Assembly (NCBI GenBank): GCA_019188255.1 | Contig: JAETXT010000002.1 | Coordinates: 2,790,001-2,854,000, forward strand | Length of the DNA stretch: 64,000 bases | Direction of reading: 5' to 3' | DNA from: Verticillium longisporum | Lineage: Eukaryota; Ascomycota; Sordariomycetes; Glomerellales; Plectosphaerellaceae | Shown here: piece after piece, positions 46,915 through 58,143 of the stretch | How positions within the stretch are numbered: position 1 is the stretch's first letter | Layout of the letters: the number at the start of each line of letters is the position of its first letter | The notes under the pieces: model-generated | What the model was told of the DNA's origin: nothing | Databases searched by the model: none | What the model saw: only the letters and a program-made list of their open reading frames with translations | Program-made: the position numbers and the translations under genes

Positions 46915-47506
46915 GATTGGTATCGTAGGGACGTTGTCTCGGTAGAGGTACACTTGTGCGGTACTAAAAGGTTTCCGAAGCTGCCGTGCGATCAGTTGAT
47001 ATATGCGACGTTGCCCAGGGCAGTTTGGGAGATTCAGCAGCGCAACTGGTGGTTATGCAAGTGCTGGGTATGGTTCGCCTTTGAGCGGTCGCGTCTGGTG
47101 TCGCGTAGGACACTTTTGTCGTGAAGCAATCATCAATTGCTCGATTGGGTGGGGCCTGCGCAACTGCCTAGTGGGACAATCTGCACCTGCCCCCATCTGT
47201 TGCCAGAATGAGTGGACCCCTAAACGACCTGGTGACGACGTTCTACAGACCTCAACTAGGAGTGACACGGAATCCGGGTCTGATTGAATCCATAATGAAC
47301 ATGGCGATTGCAATGTGCTTTTTCTTCTCATTCCTCCGAAGCAGAACTCAAGAAGCAATGCTTCGAGGGGAAACATGTTCCTCTCGAACTGACTTCGATC
47401 ATACAGTCCTTCACCCCCATGGAAGCCACCTCATACAGCCACAGCACAATTGCAGCAAGCCATCACCAAACCCATGGAGTATTTACTCCCTCGTTGCGGT
47501 GTGAAG
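46915..47506. other. Intergenic region
   Basis: No supported gene. Upstream side of the 46.3-kb gene and downstream side of the coiled-coil gene. Nothing else recognised. Confidence 0.5.
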
Positions 47507-48588
47507 TCACCACTGAGCGTCATACTCTTCCGTCCTGGCCTTCTTCCGTGTCTCATCCTCCAGGACAGTGGCATCCACTGAACGCTTCTTCGAATGCTGT
47601 GAATCTGCCAGTCAAAGTCAGCTCTTGCTCAGGCACCTGTTCACAACGCACGCTTACGAGGGGGCGTCGGCACCGCAAGCTGCACCTTCAGCGCCCGCAG
47701 CTCCCTCCTGCATTCCTGCATCTGCCGCAGCAGGATCGACAAGAGATATGCATTCTCCTCCCTGTCCATCTTCAGCGCGTCAATCTCCGCGCGCTGGGCT
47801 GTCGTCATCTCAGCCGTCATCTCGCGCAGGCCCTGGAGGTCCTGTCTCAGCTTCATCGTGTGCTTGAGGTTCCAGGCGTTGAAGTCCATCTGGTCGAACT
47901 CTGCGTCGGGTCCGCGGAAGTTGAGGCTCGGGTCTTCCTCGACGGAAATCGTGGGGCATGGTGCCTCGCTCTGCACGCTGGCCACGTCGTTCTGCTCAGA
48001 CTGCTGCTTTTCGCAACGTTCCACCTGGTCCTTCATGTGCTCAAAGGGCGTGGCATGCCGTTCAGACAAGTGTTCGTGCTCGTCGATGACATGTGTAGGC
48101 TGCACTGGCGTTGCAAGGAGCAGCTCGTGAACAGGCTTCGCGGTATAGCCAAAACCAAGAAACGGCACGGGAGCACCATATTTGACCTGATAATCGACCA
48201 GCACGGCGCACACGTCCTCCTCCAGCGTCCCAGACTGGTGGGTATACCGCAGAGCAAGCATCTGCGCCGAGCTCGGCAACCGGTGCGAGAAGGCCTCCCC
48301 CGCCTCCCTGTACTGAATCGCAGCTTCCAGAGCCTTTTTGATGGACCGGACGTAGACGATGTCGCGGTGAGCAGTCGGGGGTTTGGCGTACTTGTCGATC
48401 TTGTCGTAGAAATCCTTGAGCAGAAGCGCGACCTCGCTCTTGAGCTCGGCGTTCTCTCCCGTTTTGCGGCAGTCAAGGTCTTCTACCATGGCTGCAAGGG
48501 CCTCTACATGGGTGCTGCAGCTGCGAATTCCGCGGTAGCCGTCATTCGGGGGATCGCGTTCGTCGTTGTGGTCGTCCGAGTCTGCCAT
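47507..48588 (-). CDS. Coiled-coil protein with basic C-terminal tail, function unknown
   Basis: Exons 48588-47658 and 47604-47507 total 343 codons (342 residues). The N-terminus is acidic (MADSDDHNDERDPPNDGY); residues of about 35-100 are helical; a heptad-rich coiled coil covers about 235-305 (LRQDLQGLREMTAEMTTAQR and LRQMQECRRELRALKVQL). The second exon adds a basic, nuclear-localisation-like end, KKRSVDATVLEDETRKKAR. I include it because the donor GTAAGC, branch CTGAC and acceptor GGCAG fit and the frame stays open; without splicing the protein would stop soon after the donor. Likely a dimerising nuclear protein. No family recognised. Confidence 0.7.
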
Positions 48589-49260
48589 GGTGTGTTTGAA
48601 AGAACTGATGCAATATCCCTCGTGTGGATCTGATGCCGCTTCTGGACGGGTTCCTTCGTGCCTCTCAGGAGCTTGCTCAAAGATCGTGAGATGTGTTTAA
48701 ACTGCCAGACTATTTCAAAGTAGCTTACCTTTCAGAATCGGAAAGTCTTTGCCTCGTTGTAAGAAGAACCGAGCAGTAGTCTACCAATATATGGGCTCTG
48801 GTCAAAAAGGCGGACGAAGGCAAGAGACTCAACTAGGAGTTGCGAACTATTGAGATGCTGATTGTGAGGTGAGTAAATGGAAAGAGCAGAAACAGCAGAC
48901 AATCTCATCCCCTCCCACGGCCGCCCACACTGACGACCTCCAGTGAATGGAGACCATTTCTTGCGGACAATAGGCTATTCAAACAATTCAATGTCGAGAG
49001 CCACATAAAAAAAGGCAAGTGCAGGAAACGGCGCAATGGCGACGACAGTGACCTGTCCACATTCCGTGTACACAAAATGGCACAGCGATCGCAATCCAGT
49101 CGAAGGCATGAAAAAAAGTCACATCAGAGACCCAGAATATTTAGCAAAAAAGGCAACGTCAAATTCTGTACAGTGATGAATCTCGCAGACACAAAGTCGC
49201 GGCGCTGCTCACATGCTACCCAAACTCCAAAAACCAATGCTCGCCCACGCACCATCCACC
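48589..49260. other. Intergenic region
   Basis: Upstream of the coiled-coil gene and downstream of the flavoprotein gene. No gene or repeat seen. Confidence 0.55.
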
Positions 49261-51105
49261 CTACAATCGCGCCGTCTCCTTCTGCGCCTCCGCCTCGTCC
49301 CTCTTGCCACTAAAGACAACAATATCGCGCGACTTGACCGTGCCGCTCTTCGAAAGCACCTTCCGCCTCCCGCCCGTTGTGAGCGGGGCATCGTCATCCC
49401 GATTCCGGATATAGAAGGCCCAGTCGGCCGAGTTGTCCAGCTCGGTCTGCGAGTATCCGTTGCCGAGCCAGGCAAACCTGTTGCCGGCGTGGACAATGTC
49501 GAGGTCGTCGAAGCGGACCTCCTTGAGGGCCTCGATGTAGTGCAGCGTCGAGCCGGGCCACAGGGCGACGACGGGCCCATCGGCGCGGGCCTTGTACCAG
49601 GAGCGGCAGGGGTCGGACCAGACCGTCTTGGTCATGAACCACTCCTTGTACTCGACAAAGTCGCGCACGGCCTGCTCCTTGGGCGCAATCTGCACGGCGT
49701 TTGTGCTCTGCAGGCGGTCAATGACCCTGAGCATCCAGTCGGCCTGGGCCTCGATGGCCGAGAGGACGGGTCCGTTGCCGATGGGGCAGTTGGGGCCGAG
49801 CATGTTGAAGTAGTTGGGGAAGCCGGCGACGCCGATGCCGAGGTACGACTCGGGCGTGCCGGACCACTTGTCCTGGAGGTTCTCGCCGCTGGGGGCGATG
49901 ATGGGGAAACGGGGCCGGAACGACGTGTCGAAGCCGGTGACGCAGATGAGGACGTCGACGGGGTGCTCGCGCCCGTCTTCGCCAATGGGACCGCGCTCGC
50001 CGAGGGACTTGATCTCGCCGTAGACGACCGATACGTTGGGCTTGGTAAGGGACTCGAGATAGTCTACGCCGGGTGTCAGGCGGCGGCACCCGACGCTCCA
50101 GTCTGGGATGAGCTTTTCCTCGAGGTAGGCGTCGCCGAGCTTCTCCTTCATCTGCTGGGTCATGTAGGTGTGGGTGTCGCGGTTGATGCGGTTGTTCTTG
50201 AGGAAGATGCCGAATTGACCGTTGAGGCCGGATTCGATGTTCTTGCGGTACTCAAGCAGTGCAGCAGGGTTCTCCACAAACTCACGCTTCTCTTCTTCCG
50301 AGAAGCGATGCTGTTCGAGACCTTGAACTGGAGAGACCCAGGTGGGCTCACGGATGAATGTCGTGACCTTTTTGCATTGGTCGCGGATGGCAGGCAGGAC
50401 CTGGATACCAGACGAGCCGTTGCCGATAAGACCGACGTGCTTTCCCTCGAGGCTCACGGATTCATCCCAGTTGGCGGTATGGAGGAGAACGCCTTTATAC
50501 TTGTCGAGACCAGGGATGGCAGGCCACTTCCAGTTGTTGAGGATGCCGCCAGCATTGATGAGAACATCACAGTGATCCTCGACGATGGCACCTGTGGCAA
50601 GGTCCTTGATCTTCACGTCATAACCACCGTCCTGGTGGTTCCAAGACGACTCGACAACCTGGTGCTGCAGCTTGACGTATTGGTAGAGGGCGTATTTCCT
50701 CGCAAAGCCTTCAAAGTACGCGAAGATCTCTTTCGCCGGCGGATATACAGCGGACCAGTCAAGCTTGGGTTCGAAGCTCCATGTGTAGTTGTGAGAGGGC
50801 ACATCGCAGGCGCAACTAATTCTGTCAGTCATTTTCTCTGGACAGTTCAGGGTTCGAAGAAAGGATGCGTACCCAGGATACTTGTTCTCCCACCAGGTGC
50901 CCGATACCGCTTCGTTCTTTTCGTAGACAGCAAGCGAGAAGTTTTGAAAGTGTTTTTGCATCTTGTAGGCCACAAGAAGACCTGAGGCTCCGGCACCCAC
51001 GCAGATGACTCGGATGTGCTTTTCGGAGTGGATAGGGCCGTCGAGCCTCCTTGAGGCATCACGTTCACCGGCGTGCATGGTCTCTGGCAACAGTAGATCG
51101 GCCAT
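49261..51105 (-). CDS. Baeyer-Villiger-type flavin monooxygenase
   Basis: Two exons, 51105-50873 and 50815-49261, give 595 residues. A first FAD Rossmann motif VGAGASG lies at about 36-42, followed by GTWWENKYPG, CACDVPSHNYTWSF (the two parts are joined by removing a 57-nt intron), a second dinucleotide motif GLIGNGSSGIQ for NADPH, and YKGVLLHTANWDES, the F/YxGxxxHxxxW signature of class B monooxygenases. These enzymes insert one oxygen of O2 into ketones to give esters or lactones, or oxidise sulfur or nitrogen. No signal peptide; the C-terminus (KETARL) ends in ARL, a possible PTS1. It is the first of five oxidoreductase/ligase genes to 59.7 kb. Confidence 0.88.
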   Translation of the reverse strand: MADLLLPETMHAGERDASRRLDGPIHSEKHIRVICVGAGASGLLVAYKMQKHFQNFSLAVYEKNEAVSGTWWENKYPGYASFLRTLNCPEKMTDRISCACDVPSHNYTWSFEPKLDWSAVYPPAKEIFAYFEGFARKYALYQYVKLQHQVVESSWNHQDGGYDVKIKDLATGAIVEDHCDVLINAGGILNNWKWPAIPGLDKYKGVLLHTANWDESVSLEGKHVGLIGNGSSGIQVLPAIRDQCKKVTTFIREPTWVSPVQGLEQHRFSEEEKREFVENPAALLEYRKNIESGLNGQFGIFLKNNRINRDTHTYMTQQMKEKLGDAYLEEKLIPDWSVGCRRLTPGVDYLESLTKPNVSVVYGEIKSLGERGPIGEDGREHPVDVLICVTGFDTSFRPRFPIIAPSGENLQDKWSGTPESYLGIGVAGFPNYFNMLGPNCPIGNGPVLSAIEAQADWMLRVIDRLQSTNAVQIAPKEQAVRDFVEYKEWFMTKTVWSDPCRSWYKARADGPVVALWPGSTLHYIEALKEVRFDDLDIVHAGNRFAWLGNGYSQTELDNSADWAFYIRNRDDDAPLTTGGRRKVLSKSGTVKSRDIVVFSGKRDEAEAQKETARL

Positions 51106-52509
51106 TGTAGATATAGAAAGTGGTCGAGGAACGGGCGCGAGTGTCGAATGCAGAAGCACTTGGGTATAATGGAGTAGACCGCAGAATGGCAGGAAAGCCC
51201 TTGACTATCAAGAGACCAGATAATGGAGAGAAGGCAGGACACGAAACCGCGACACAGGAAGACCTTCAGGATAGAGGGTATTATAGCAGCACACAGGAAG
51301 GCGTGAAACAGGTCAGTCAAGCGTAGGTGGTATGCTGAGCAGCTGGCGTCATGACATGCACATTGTGGCCCTGGCCCCTGTCAGTTGGCTTTCTCAAGCT
51401 GCGTGGCCGGCTATCGAATATCGAGGTGCGGCACACCAACTTCCTGTGGAAGCGCTGTGCGACGGACAGCCGATGATTGTCGGTCCGTGGTGTGGCATGA
51501 CCGGGGTTGGGGGCGGTAGTTTCATGCATCTAGGGAAGCAAGCTCAGAGAAACACGGGGCTGGACAGCGGTTGGGGATCAGCCGAGTCATAGGGGATGTA
51601 CCGCAGAAGGAAGTCTGAAGGTTCCATGACTCGTCTTAACTCGCCCGTCTGTGGTCGCAGACGATAGAGTCAGTCATGTTCGTTGCACGGTGGACCAGGT
51701 AGGGGATGGGCTCAACGGGGATCCCAGTCGACAGCCTCGGGGAAATCCAGACTACCAAGCTAGGGGAACCTGGCCCGTTCAGCCGGGCTACCGGTCTCGT
51801 GGGATGGGGTGGCCCGCCGCAGGCTGTGGACATGGCAAGCAAGACAGTCGTGTTGGTGCAGGGCCAAGGGTTGGCCAGCCCTTTCTCCAAGCGACATGGC
51901 GTGACGGCTGCTTGCTGTCCCCGTTGAAAAACGTCCGAGGGGTCGTCCGAGGGGTCAAGGTACCGAGCCTGGAGTAGAGCTGAATCATTGAGAGGGGGGT
52001 CTCTTCGCCAGTCTGGGTTTGTTTGCGGGGAGGAGGAGGTGGTGCCTTGGCGGGAGCTGTTGAGACGAAGACGGTCGGAAGCTTTGATCGTGACCCCCCT
52101 TTGGTTTGTTGCTTCTGGCTCGGGAAACCTCAACCGCGGGGCGTTTCTGGAGTTGGTGGGGCTCGGAACTGTTTGCCCTTGACAGGTGGTCCTCGAGGCC
52201 ATCAGCCGCCAGCAGCTGGCGCCTCACTCAGCCTCTGGGCCACTCCTCAGTCTTCACTAGTCCCTGTTTATCAACCTCATCTTGAGGTGCCTACCTAAGG
52301 TAGTTTGGATGGCCAACACGCATCTTTTGATACGAATATGAGGTCTCGAGAGTGGGTCGAGGGTGGGTTGTGTCCACGAGTAAACTTTGAGCATTTGTAA
52401 TCAGCAACAGAAGTGATCGTAGGCAACACGTTTTGCATTATGCCCAGAATCATGCCACCATGCACCTTAAGCCAACTGCATATACAGCCATATGTATTGT
52501 CACATGGAT
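51106..52509. other. Gene-free region inside the metabolic cluster
   Basis: No coding signal I trust in 1.4 kb between the flavoprotein start and the ligase stop. A CCTACCTAAGGTAG motif lies near 52289-52302. Confidence 0.5.
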
Positions 52510-54332
52510 CTACAGCCTCGCCCTCTCTTCTTGGCTGGCGGCCTCAATCGCCGTCGCATCCCTCTTGGCCCACTCGCGCATTGTCTTCCGCTGAATCTTG
52601 CCGCTCGCCAGCTTGGGCACCTCCTCCACGAACACGACCCCACCTGTCAACCGCTTGTGCTTGGCCACACGCGTCTTGATCCATTCCGCAACGTCCGCCG
52701 GCGTGACACTGCCCTTTGAGTCCTCCTGAATGGCGACGTAGGCTCTTGGCTTCTCCTCCCCGTTGCTAGGTTCGTCAGTTCGGAGTTCATGGTCACTTGT
52801 ACCTCATCCTTGGGAAATACCTACACCGTGATGCCTACCGCCGCCGCATCTGCAATATGCTCGTTCTCGAGAAGAACGGCCTCCAGTTCAGCCGGCGCTA
52901 CTTGCAGCGCATTGACCTTGATGAGTTCCTGTTTCCGTCAGCTTCATTGCTTGGAAGAAGTGGCTTTTGACAGAAGTGTCTGGCAGGAAGATCACAAAAA
53001 AGGGACAGTAGCATACCTTCTTTCGGTCGACAATCCAGAAGAACCCTTTCTTGTCGCAGACGGCAATGTCCCCCGTCTTCAGCCAGCCCCCACTGTCGAT
53101 ACAGTCCTTCGTCGCGGCTTCGTTCCGCCAGTAGCCAAGACAGACGTTGGGCCCTCGAACGACCATCTCCCCGGGCTGCCCGACACCGACCTCGCGCCCG
53201 TCGTCGTCGACGAGCCGCATCTCGCAGTTGGGGTCCAGCTGGCCGACGTTCCCCGTGTCGTCACGGATACCGCCCGGCACGTGCAGCGCCCCGCAGGTCA
53301 CCTCGGTCATGCCCCAGCCCTGGTTGATCTGGACGCCGAAGCGGCGCTGGCACTCGTTCTGCAGCTCGCGCGACAGCGGTGCCGCGCCGCAGAGCACGTC
53401 GCGGACGCTGCTGAGGTCGTAGCGCGCCGTCTCGCGGCGCTTCGACAGCATAATAAGGATGGGCGGCGCCACCTGCAGGCTCGTGATGCGGTAGCGGCCA
53501 ATGGCGGCGAGGAAGTCCTCGTAGCGGAACTCGCGCATCACGTAGACGGGCACGCGCAGCCGGATGGCCATGAGGATGGTGTAGAGCTGGCCGTAGGCGT
53601 GGTAGAGGGTAGGAAGCCGATCCAGCGCTCGGCGGGGCGCGAGGCAAAGGGGTACGGCTTATGGGCGTAGCGCATGACGATTGTCTGCTCGACGTTGGCG
53701 ATGAGGTTATGGTGGGAGACGCAGACGCCCTTTGGGAGGCCGGTCGTACCGGAGCTGTAGTTGATCGTGGCGACGGTCGTTTCAGACTCGGACGGGGTGA
53801 GATCGGGCCAGCGGTACGTCTTGACTTCGGAGGGGGTGCCGAGGAGGGCACGCCAATCGGGGATGCCATGGCGGGTGGCCGCTTCTGTGTCGGAAAACTG
53901 GAAGATACGGTTCTTAGGCAGATTGGCCTTTTGGGCGGCTGCGAGGACGTGATCGAGGTGGTCTGGGTGGGCGAGAATGATTTTGGCTGTCGTGTTGATG
54001 AGCTGGTGGACGAGCTCAGAGACCGTATAAGCTGGATTGGCGCCACTGAAGATGCAGCCGGCACCGACGATGCCTAGGTAGGCGACGGGAACGAAGATCT
54101 GGTTGGGTGTGCAAATCAGGACCACGTCGCCGCGCTTGACGCCGATCCTCTCAAGTCCGAACGACAGCCGCTTGACCCATTCGACGAGCTCTTTGGGAGA
54201 CAGGTTGATCCTGTCATTTTTGCAGTCAAGCCACAGGGGGCCTTCTTGTGGGAGTTGGTCCTCGGGAAAGAGATACGTGAGAAGGTTTGTCTTGGGTATG
54301 TCAAGTGACGGAAAGGGTGATGTGAAAACCAT
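52510..54332 (-). CDS. 4-Coumarate-CoA-ligase-like adenylate-forming enzyme, likely peroxisomal, with an apparent frameshift
   Basis: Exons 54332-53017, 52928-52825 and 52765-52510 give 558 residues once one C is added at the G run 53607-53609. The frame breaks between ERWIGFLP and LYHAYGQLYTILMA; those two segments are adjacent in the family. I start at MVFTSPFPSLDIPKT rather than the upstream in-frame ATG. Landmarks: AMP-binding YSSGTTGLPKGV, GWGMTEVTCG, the hinge Asp region LKTGDIAVCDKKG and IVDRKK, the lid LQVAPAELEAV, GEEKPRAYV, and the catalytic Lys in SGKIQRK. It activates a carboxylate (aryl, fatty or ring-derived) to its CoA thioester. The C-terminal ARL is a PTS1-like tripeptide. 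The divergent neighbour is an SDR with SRL. Confidence 0.85.
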
Positions 54333-54845
54333 GGCTGCTGTGTTGCGGAGACAGGTGGCTGCCGCTTTCGAGAGATCTACCAAGTGCTGAGACGTGTAAT
54401 GAAAGATGACCACAATGCTATCATGGAGGTGAAGATGCGAACGTGTTCAAACGTCCAAGCAGCAGGCATCTTCAATCGAGATCATGATGTGATAAAGTGG
54501 CCTCGCGGCAACAGATCCCAGCTCCTTCTCAAAAATGACCGTATCGACCCTCGGCAGGAGCTGCCGGGGTCTTGCGGGGTAACTGTTGGTTGTGGTGGGC
54601 CCCAGGAAGTGGGGAGCTACCCCGATATTTCCCCAGTTTCCGGTGTCCGTTGCCCGCAGCCCTTGCTGGTGCTGTCTTTTTTTGCCGAGGTGCGCGTCGA
54701 GGTACCCATAGAGATAAGGTAGGTGCCCCCCTGGCACTAAGCCAGGTGCTGTGCCTGGTTGTGTCTGTCTCAACCATTCGACACCCAGCACTCTGAACCT
54801 CGCTATTCGGTCACATCCCCATTGTGACACCTCACAGAAGCCATC
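54333..54845. promoter_or_regulatory. Divergent promoter of the CoA ligase and the SDR
   Basis: 513 bp shared by two genes with PTS1-like ends. It contains the palindrome CGGCAG-GAG-CTGCCG at 54552-54566, a CGG-N9-CCG arrangement of the kind Zn2Cys6 regulators bind. Co-regulation is inference. Confidence 0.5.
54552..54566. promoter_or_regulatory. CGG-N9-CCG palindrome (candidate Zn2Cys6 site)
   Basis: CGGCAGGAGCTGCCG is a 6-bp inverted repeat with a 3-bp spacer. It lies about 220 bp from the ligase ATG and about 280 bp from the SDR ATG. Confidence 0.45.
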
Positions 54846-55856
54846 ATGTCCGATCTCAAGAACTTCAGCAGTGCATTTTCTCTCGAGGGCCGAACGGCTG
54901 TCGTCACCGGCGGCTCCCGCGGCCTTGGCCTGCACATGGCCACCGCCTTCCTTCTCGCTGGCTGCTCCCACGTCATCATCACCGCCCGCAAGCTCGAAGG
55001 GGAGCAGGGCATCACGCAAGCAGTCGAGAAGCTGAACAAGCTGCCCAAAATCCGCGGAAAAGCCATTGCTCTTGCGGCGAACGTGGCCGACACCAAGGAT
55101 ATTGAGCGCCTTGTGGGCGAGGTCAAGAGCATTGTTGGGAGCAAAGGCCTGAACATTTTGGTGTGCAATGCCGGTGCGGCCTGGGGTTCGAGGTTCGAGG
55201 ATGCGCCGCCGAGCAGCTCCGTCAAGATCTTGGATCTCAATGTGAGAGGCGTCTTTGAGCTAGCGCAAAAGTAAGCTGCCTTCGTCTCCGAAGTCACAGA
55301 CTGTGCTGATCAGTGTCCGCAGATTCCTTCCCTTGCTGCAGCAGGCTGCTTCGAGGGAGGACCCGGCACGCGTACTCACCATAAGCTCAACAGCTGGGAG
55401 CAACGTGCCTCATGTCGGCGAGCATGGTACAATCATGTATTCCGTTTCAAAGGCGGCAGCCAACGTAAGCAGTCTGTATGCCGAACGCTCTGCTGAACAG
55501 TGGGAGACTGACAAGTTAGCACTTGGGTCGCAATTTGGCCGTCGAGCTGGGACGACGCAACATCACCTCAAATATCATTGCGCCCGGCTTCTTCCCGTCA
55601 AAACTGGCGTCAGGTCTCATCAGCAATCTCGGTGGCATCGACGAATTAAGCAAGGATAACCCATTGGGAAGACTGGGCGAGGCCGATGACATTGCCGGTG
55701 TTGCTGTGTTTCTCTGCTCTCCAGCTGGCAAATATGTGTGAGTAGTCTACAGAATTTCGAACCATGTGCAACTTGCTAACAACTTTCAGGAACGGCGTCG
55801 AGGTGGCGGTGGACGGAGGTGCCAGATTGTCGGCAGGGAGGATGTCCCGCCTTTAA
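54846..55856 (+). CDS. Short-chain dehydrogenase/reductase with PTS1-like C-terminus
   Basis: Four exons (54846-55270, 55323-55464, 55520-55737, 55790-55856) total 284 codons (283 residues). Cofactor motif TGGSRGLGLH near 22-31, NAG at about 110, catalytic Ser in ISSTAG, YSVSK active-site pair just before intron 2, then HLGRNLAVELG and APGFFPSKLA after the splice, and VDGGARLSAGRMSRL at the end. All three introns are 52-55 nt. The end SRL is a peroxisomal PTS1 tripeptide. The family includes fungal rhamnolipid/3-oxoacyl reductase-like enzymes; a peroxisomal beta-hydroxy or keto step is plausible. It shares a promoter with the CoA ligase. Confidence 0.9.
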
Positions 55857-56103
55857 ACCCAGATATGGTGACTGCAGCTCTGCAAAAGTTGTATCAGCCA
55901 GAATAGTCTGTCATGCGTGAACATACAGTTTCAAGGACCATATTCCGTCGTCTGCAGAACGGCATCGAGTATCATGTACGAGTCACACCATTCATCGAAC
56001 ATTCCCACAATGATACCCAATCTTCAGGTACCCGCATGCATGCATTTTGGCTGGAAGAATATTGATTGGAAAAATACATCAAGTTAGCTCCTCTCAGATG
56101 CAT

Positions 56104-57194
56104 TCATTTGAATGTGATGCCTTGTCGCTTTGTCACCTTGCCCTCCTCCATATCCTGCACCATCGCAGGCAGCTCCTCGAGCCCCTTTCGGATTTCTACC
56201 ACCGGCATGATGCCATGCTCCTCCGTGAACTTGACAGCCTTGCCCATCCTCTGTGGAATGGAGGTGCTGTCAGCCTTGATCTGGTAGTTACCCAGCAGCA
56301 GATCAATGACATTGACCTGCAGCGGCTCCTTCGACACTCCGATGATCATCAGTATGCCCCCGAGCGCCAGGCACGACGGCGCAGACGCAAACGCCGGCGC
56401 CGCATTCGTGTACACGGCAACAGCACGAACACCTCCACCCGTCAGCGTCTTGACGTCCTGCGCCCAGTTTGAGTTTGACCGCGAATTGAACACGGCCTCG
56501 GCGCCCTGCCTCTTCGTCTCCTCGAAGTTCGCATCAGCAACGTCAATGCCCACAACACGCAGGCCCATGGCCTTTGCGTACTGCGTCGCCAGCTGCCCGA
56601 GGCCGCCGCACCCGACCACGCCGAACCAGTCGCCCGGCTGCAGGGCGCAGCTGTCGACAGAGTGGAACGCCGTGATGCCGGCGCAGAAGACGGCGCTCGC
56701 GGCGTCCATGTCCCACTTCGCCTCGTCCAGCACGACGGCGTTGCGCCGGTCGACGAGGGCGTACTCGGCGAAGAAACCGTCAGCGATGAAACCCTGCAGG
56801 AGTTGCTTGCCCGTCTCGCAGTGGAGGTTGTGCACCTGGCAGCCGGCGCATGTGAAGCAGCAGCCGCGGATGTAGAGAAAGCCGACAGCGTCGCCGAGGG
56901 CGAAACCCTGGTTCTCGGCGGACGAGTGGAACTGCACAATGTGGCCGACGCCTTCGTGGCCGAGCGTCACGGTGTCCTGGGCGTCGCGGATGGCGAGGAG
57001 ATCGCTATGGCAGAGAGAGGCGGAGCGGATCTTGACTAGGAATTCATCGGGGCCGGGTTCGGGGACGGGAATCTCATTGATGACGACCTTCTTTTGGTGC
57101 TGGGTCACGTTAGTGGACGAGAACCGACATGGAATGTGAGTTGGCGTACTGGGTCCCATTGACCGGCCTTCATGGTTTTGGGAATAGAGGACAT
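56104..57194 (-). CDS. Zinc-dependent alcohol dehydrogenase (MDR superfamily)
   Basis: Two exons, 57194-57150 and 57099-56104, total 347 codons (346 residues). Exon 1 encodes MSSIPKTMKAGQWDP, the usual start of fungal class I/propanol-preferring ADHs; the 50-nt intron has a CTAACGTGAC branch-acceptor arrangement. Catalytic zinc ligands are Cys45 in SASLCHSD and His63 in GHEG; the structural zinc loop shows GCCFTCAGCQVHNLHC. The NAD-binding motif is GVVGCGGLGQLATQYA. The cysteines and the proton-relay region are present, so it looks active. NAD(P)-dependent alcohol/aldehyde interconversion in the cytosol is expected. It faces the aldehyde dehydrogenase across a 949-bp divergent promoter. Confidence 0.9.
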
Positions 57195-58143
57195 GGCTGT
57201 GAGATGCAAGTGTGCCAGCTAACGTGCATGCGTGTGTGATGCAACAGTCGGAGTCAATCGAGAAGTACAAGATCAAAGTTGGTTGACCCTTCACGAGGAA
57301 TTGTATTTGAATTCATGATATCGGGCAGAGATCAAAAACCCCGGCATTCACTTCTGTTCTCACGTTTACACGGATAGGCATATGGAGGACCACAAGGCCG
57401 GAAGCTCTCATCCAAAGATGTGGTAGGATGTTTGTTTTGCAAGTCCGTACGTACCTACTCCTATACCCCAGACATGGACCTGTGACATCTCACCACCCAG
57501 AACAAAGGGTAACTAGCACTCGCTAGAGGTTACCCAACCAATCCGGAAGCTTTCGAGAGGCATCAAGCGTGTGGTGGCGTCTCGCCGGCTCTCTACTCCC
57601 TCTCGAGCTCGGGTCCGTCGAGAACCCCGCCATTCATCATCGATACATACCCATTTTACCTAGGTAAGTAGTAAGTTGGCCATTCAGTGGAACAACCAGC
57701 AGCGGGGTCGTTGGCTGTGTGGGCGGCATTGCTAGTGTTGTCCAGGGGCCGTACTCGTAGCATTGCGGGGGAGGGGTCGGGCGAGTCATCGCCCCCAGCT
57801 TTCTCCAAACCCCTGACTCGAGTGGAAATCAATAACCTCCGCCCTTGGCCGGCATCCTGTCCTCGGAAACCAAGCAGGTAGCTCCTTTCGAAGAGAGGGG
57901 AACGCTGTGGTTGGTATTTCTTAGCAGCTTGGAGCAGATCAAGTGTTGCGTGGCCGTCAAAAAGACCACTCCGGAGTTAAGAAACCTGCTGCTTGGACTT
58001 CGCCGACGCCATCAGCTAATTAATAGCCTGCGTCTGCTCTGCAAGCTTCCAATACCCAGCCGTCCTAGTCGTGTTCATTTGGATCCTTCTTCTCGTCTTT
58101 GTACCTAGCAAGCTATTCGCATACAGTCGGCAGTGATCACATC
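57195..58143. promoter_or_regulatory. Divergent promoter of alcohol and aldehyde dehydrogenases
   Basis: No coding signal. It holds a TTACCTAGGTAA palindrome at 57658-57671 and an ACTCCGGAGT palindrome at 57966-57975. Shared control of the two genes is likely by layout, not shown. Confidence 0.45.

Noticed and set aside
49213..50985. Long plus-strand open frame (590 codons) opposite the flavoprotein gene
   Set aside because: It is the antisense shadow of a GC-rich, codon-biased gene; Val/Glu/Arg/Asp-rich translation without any domain.
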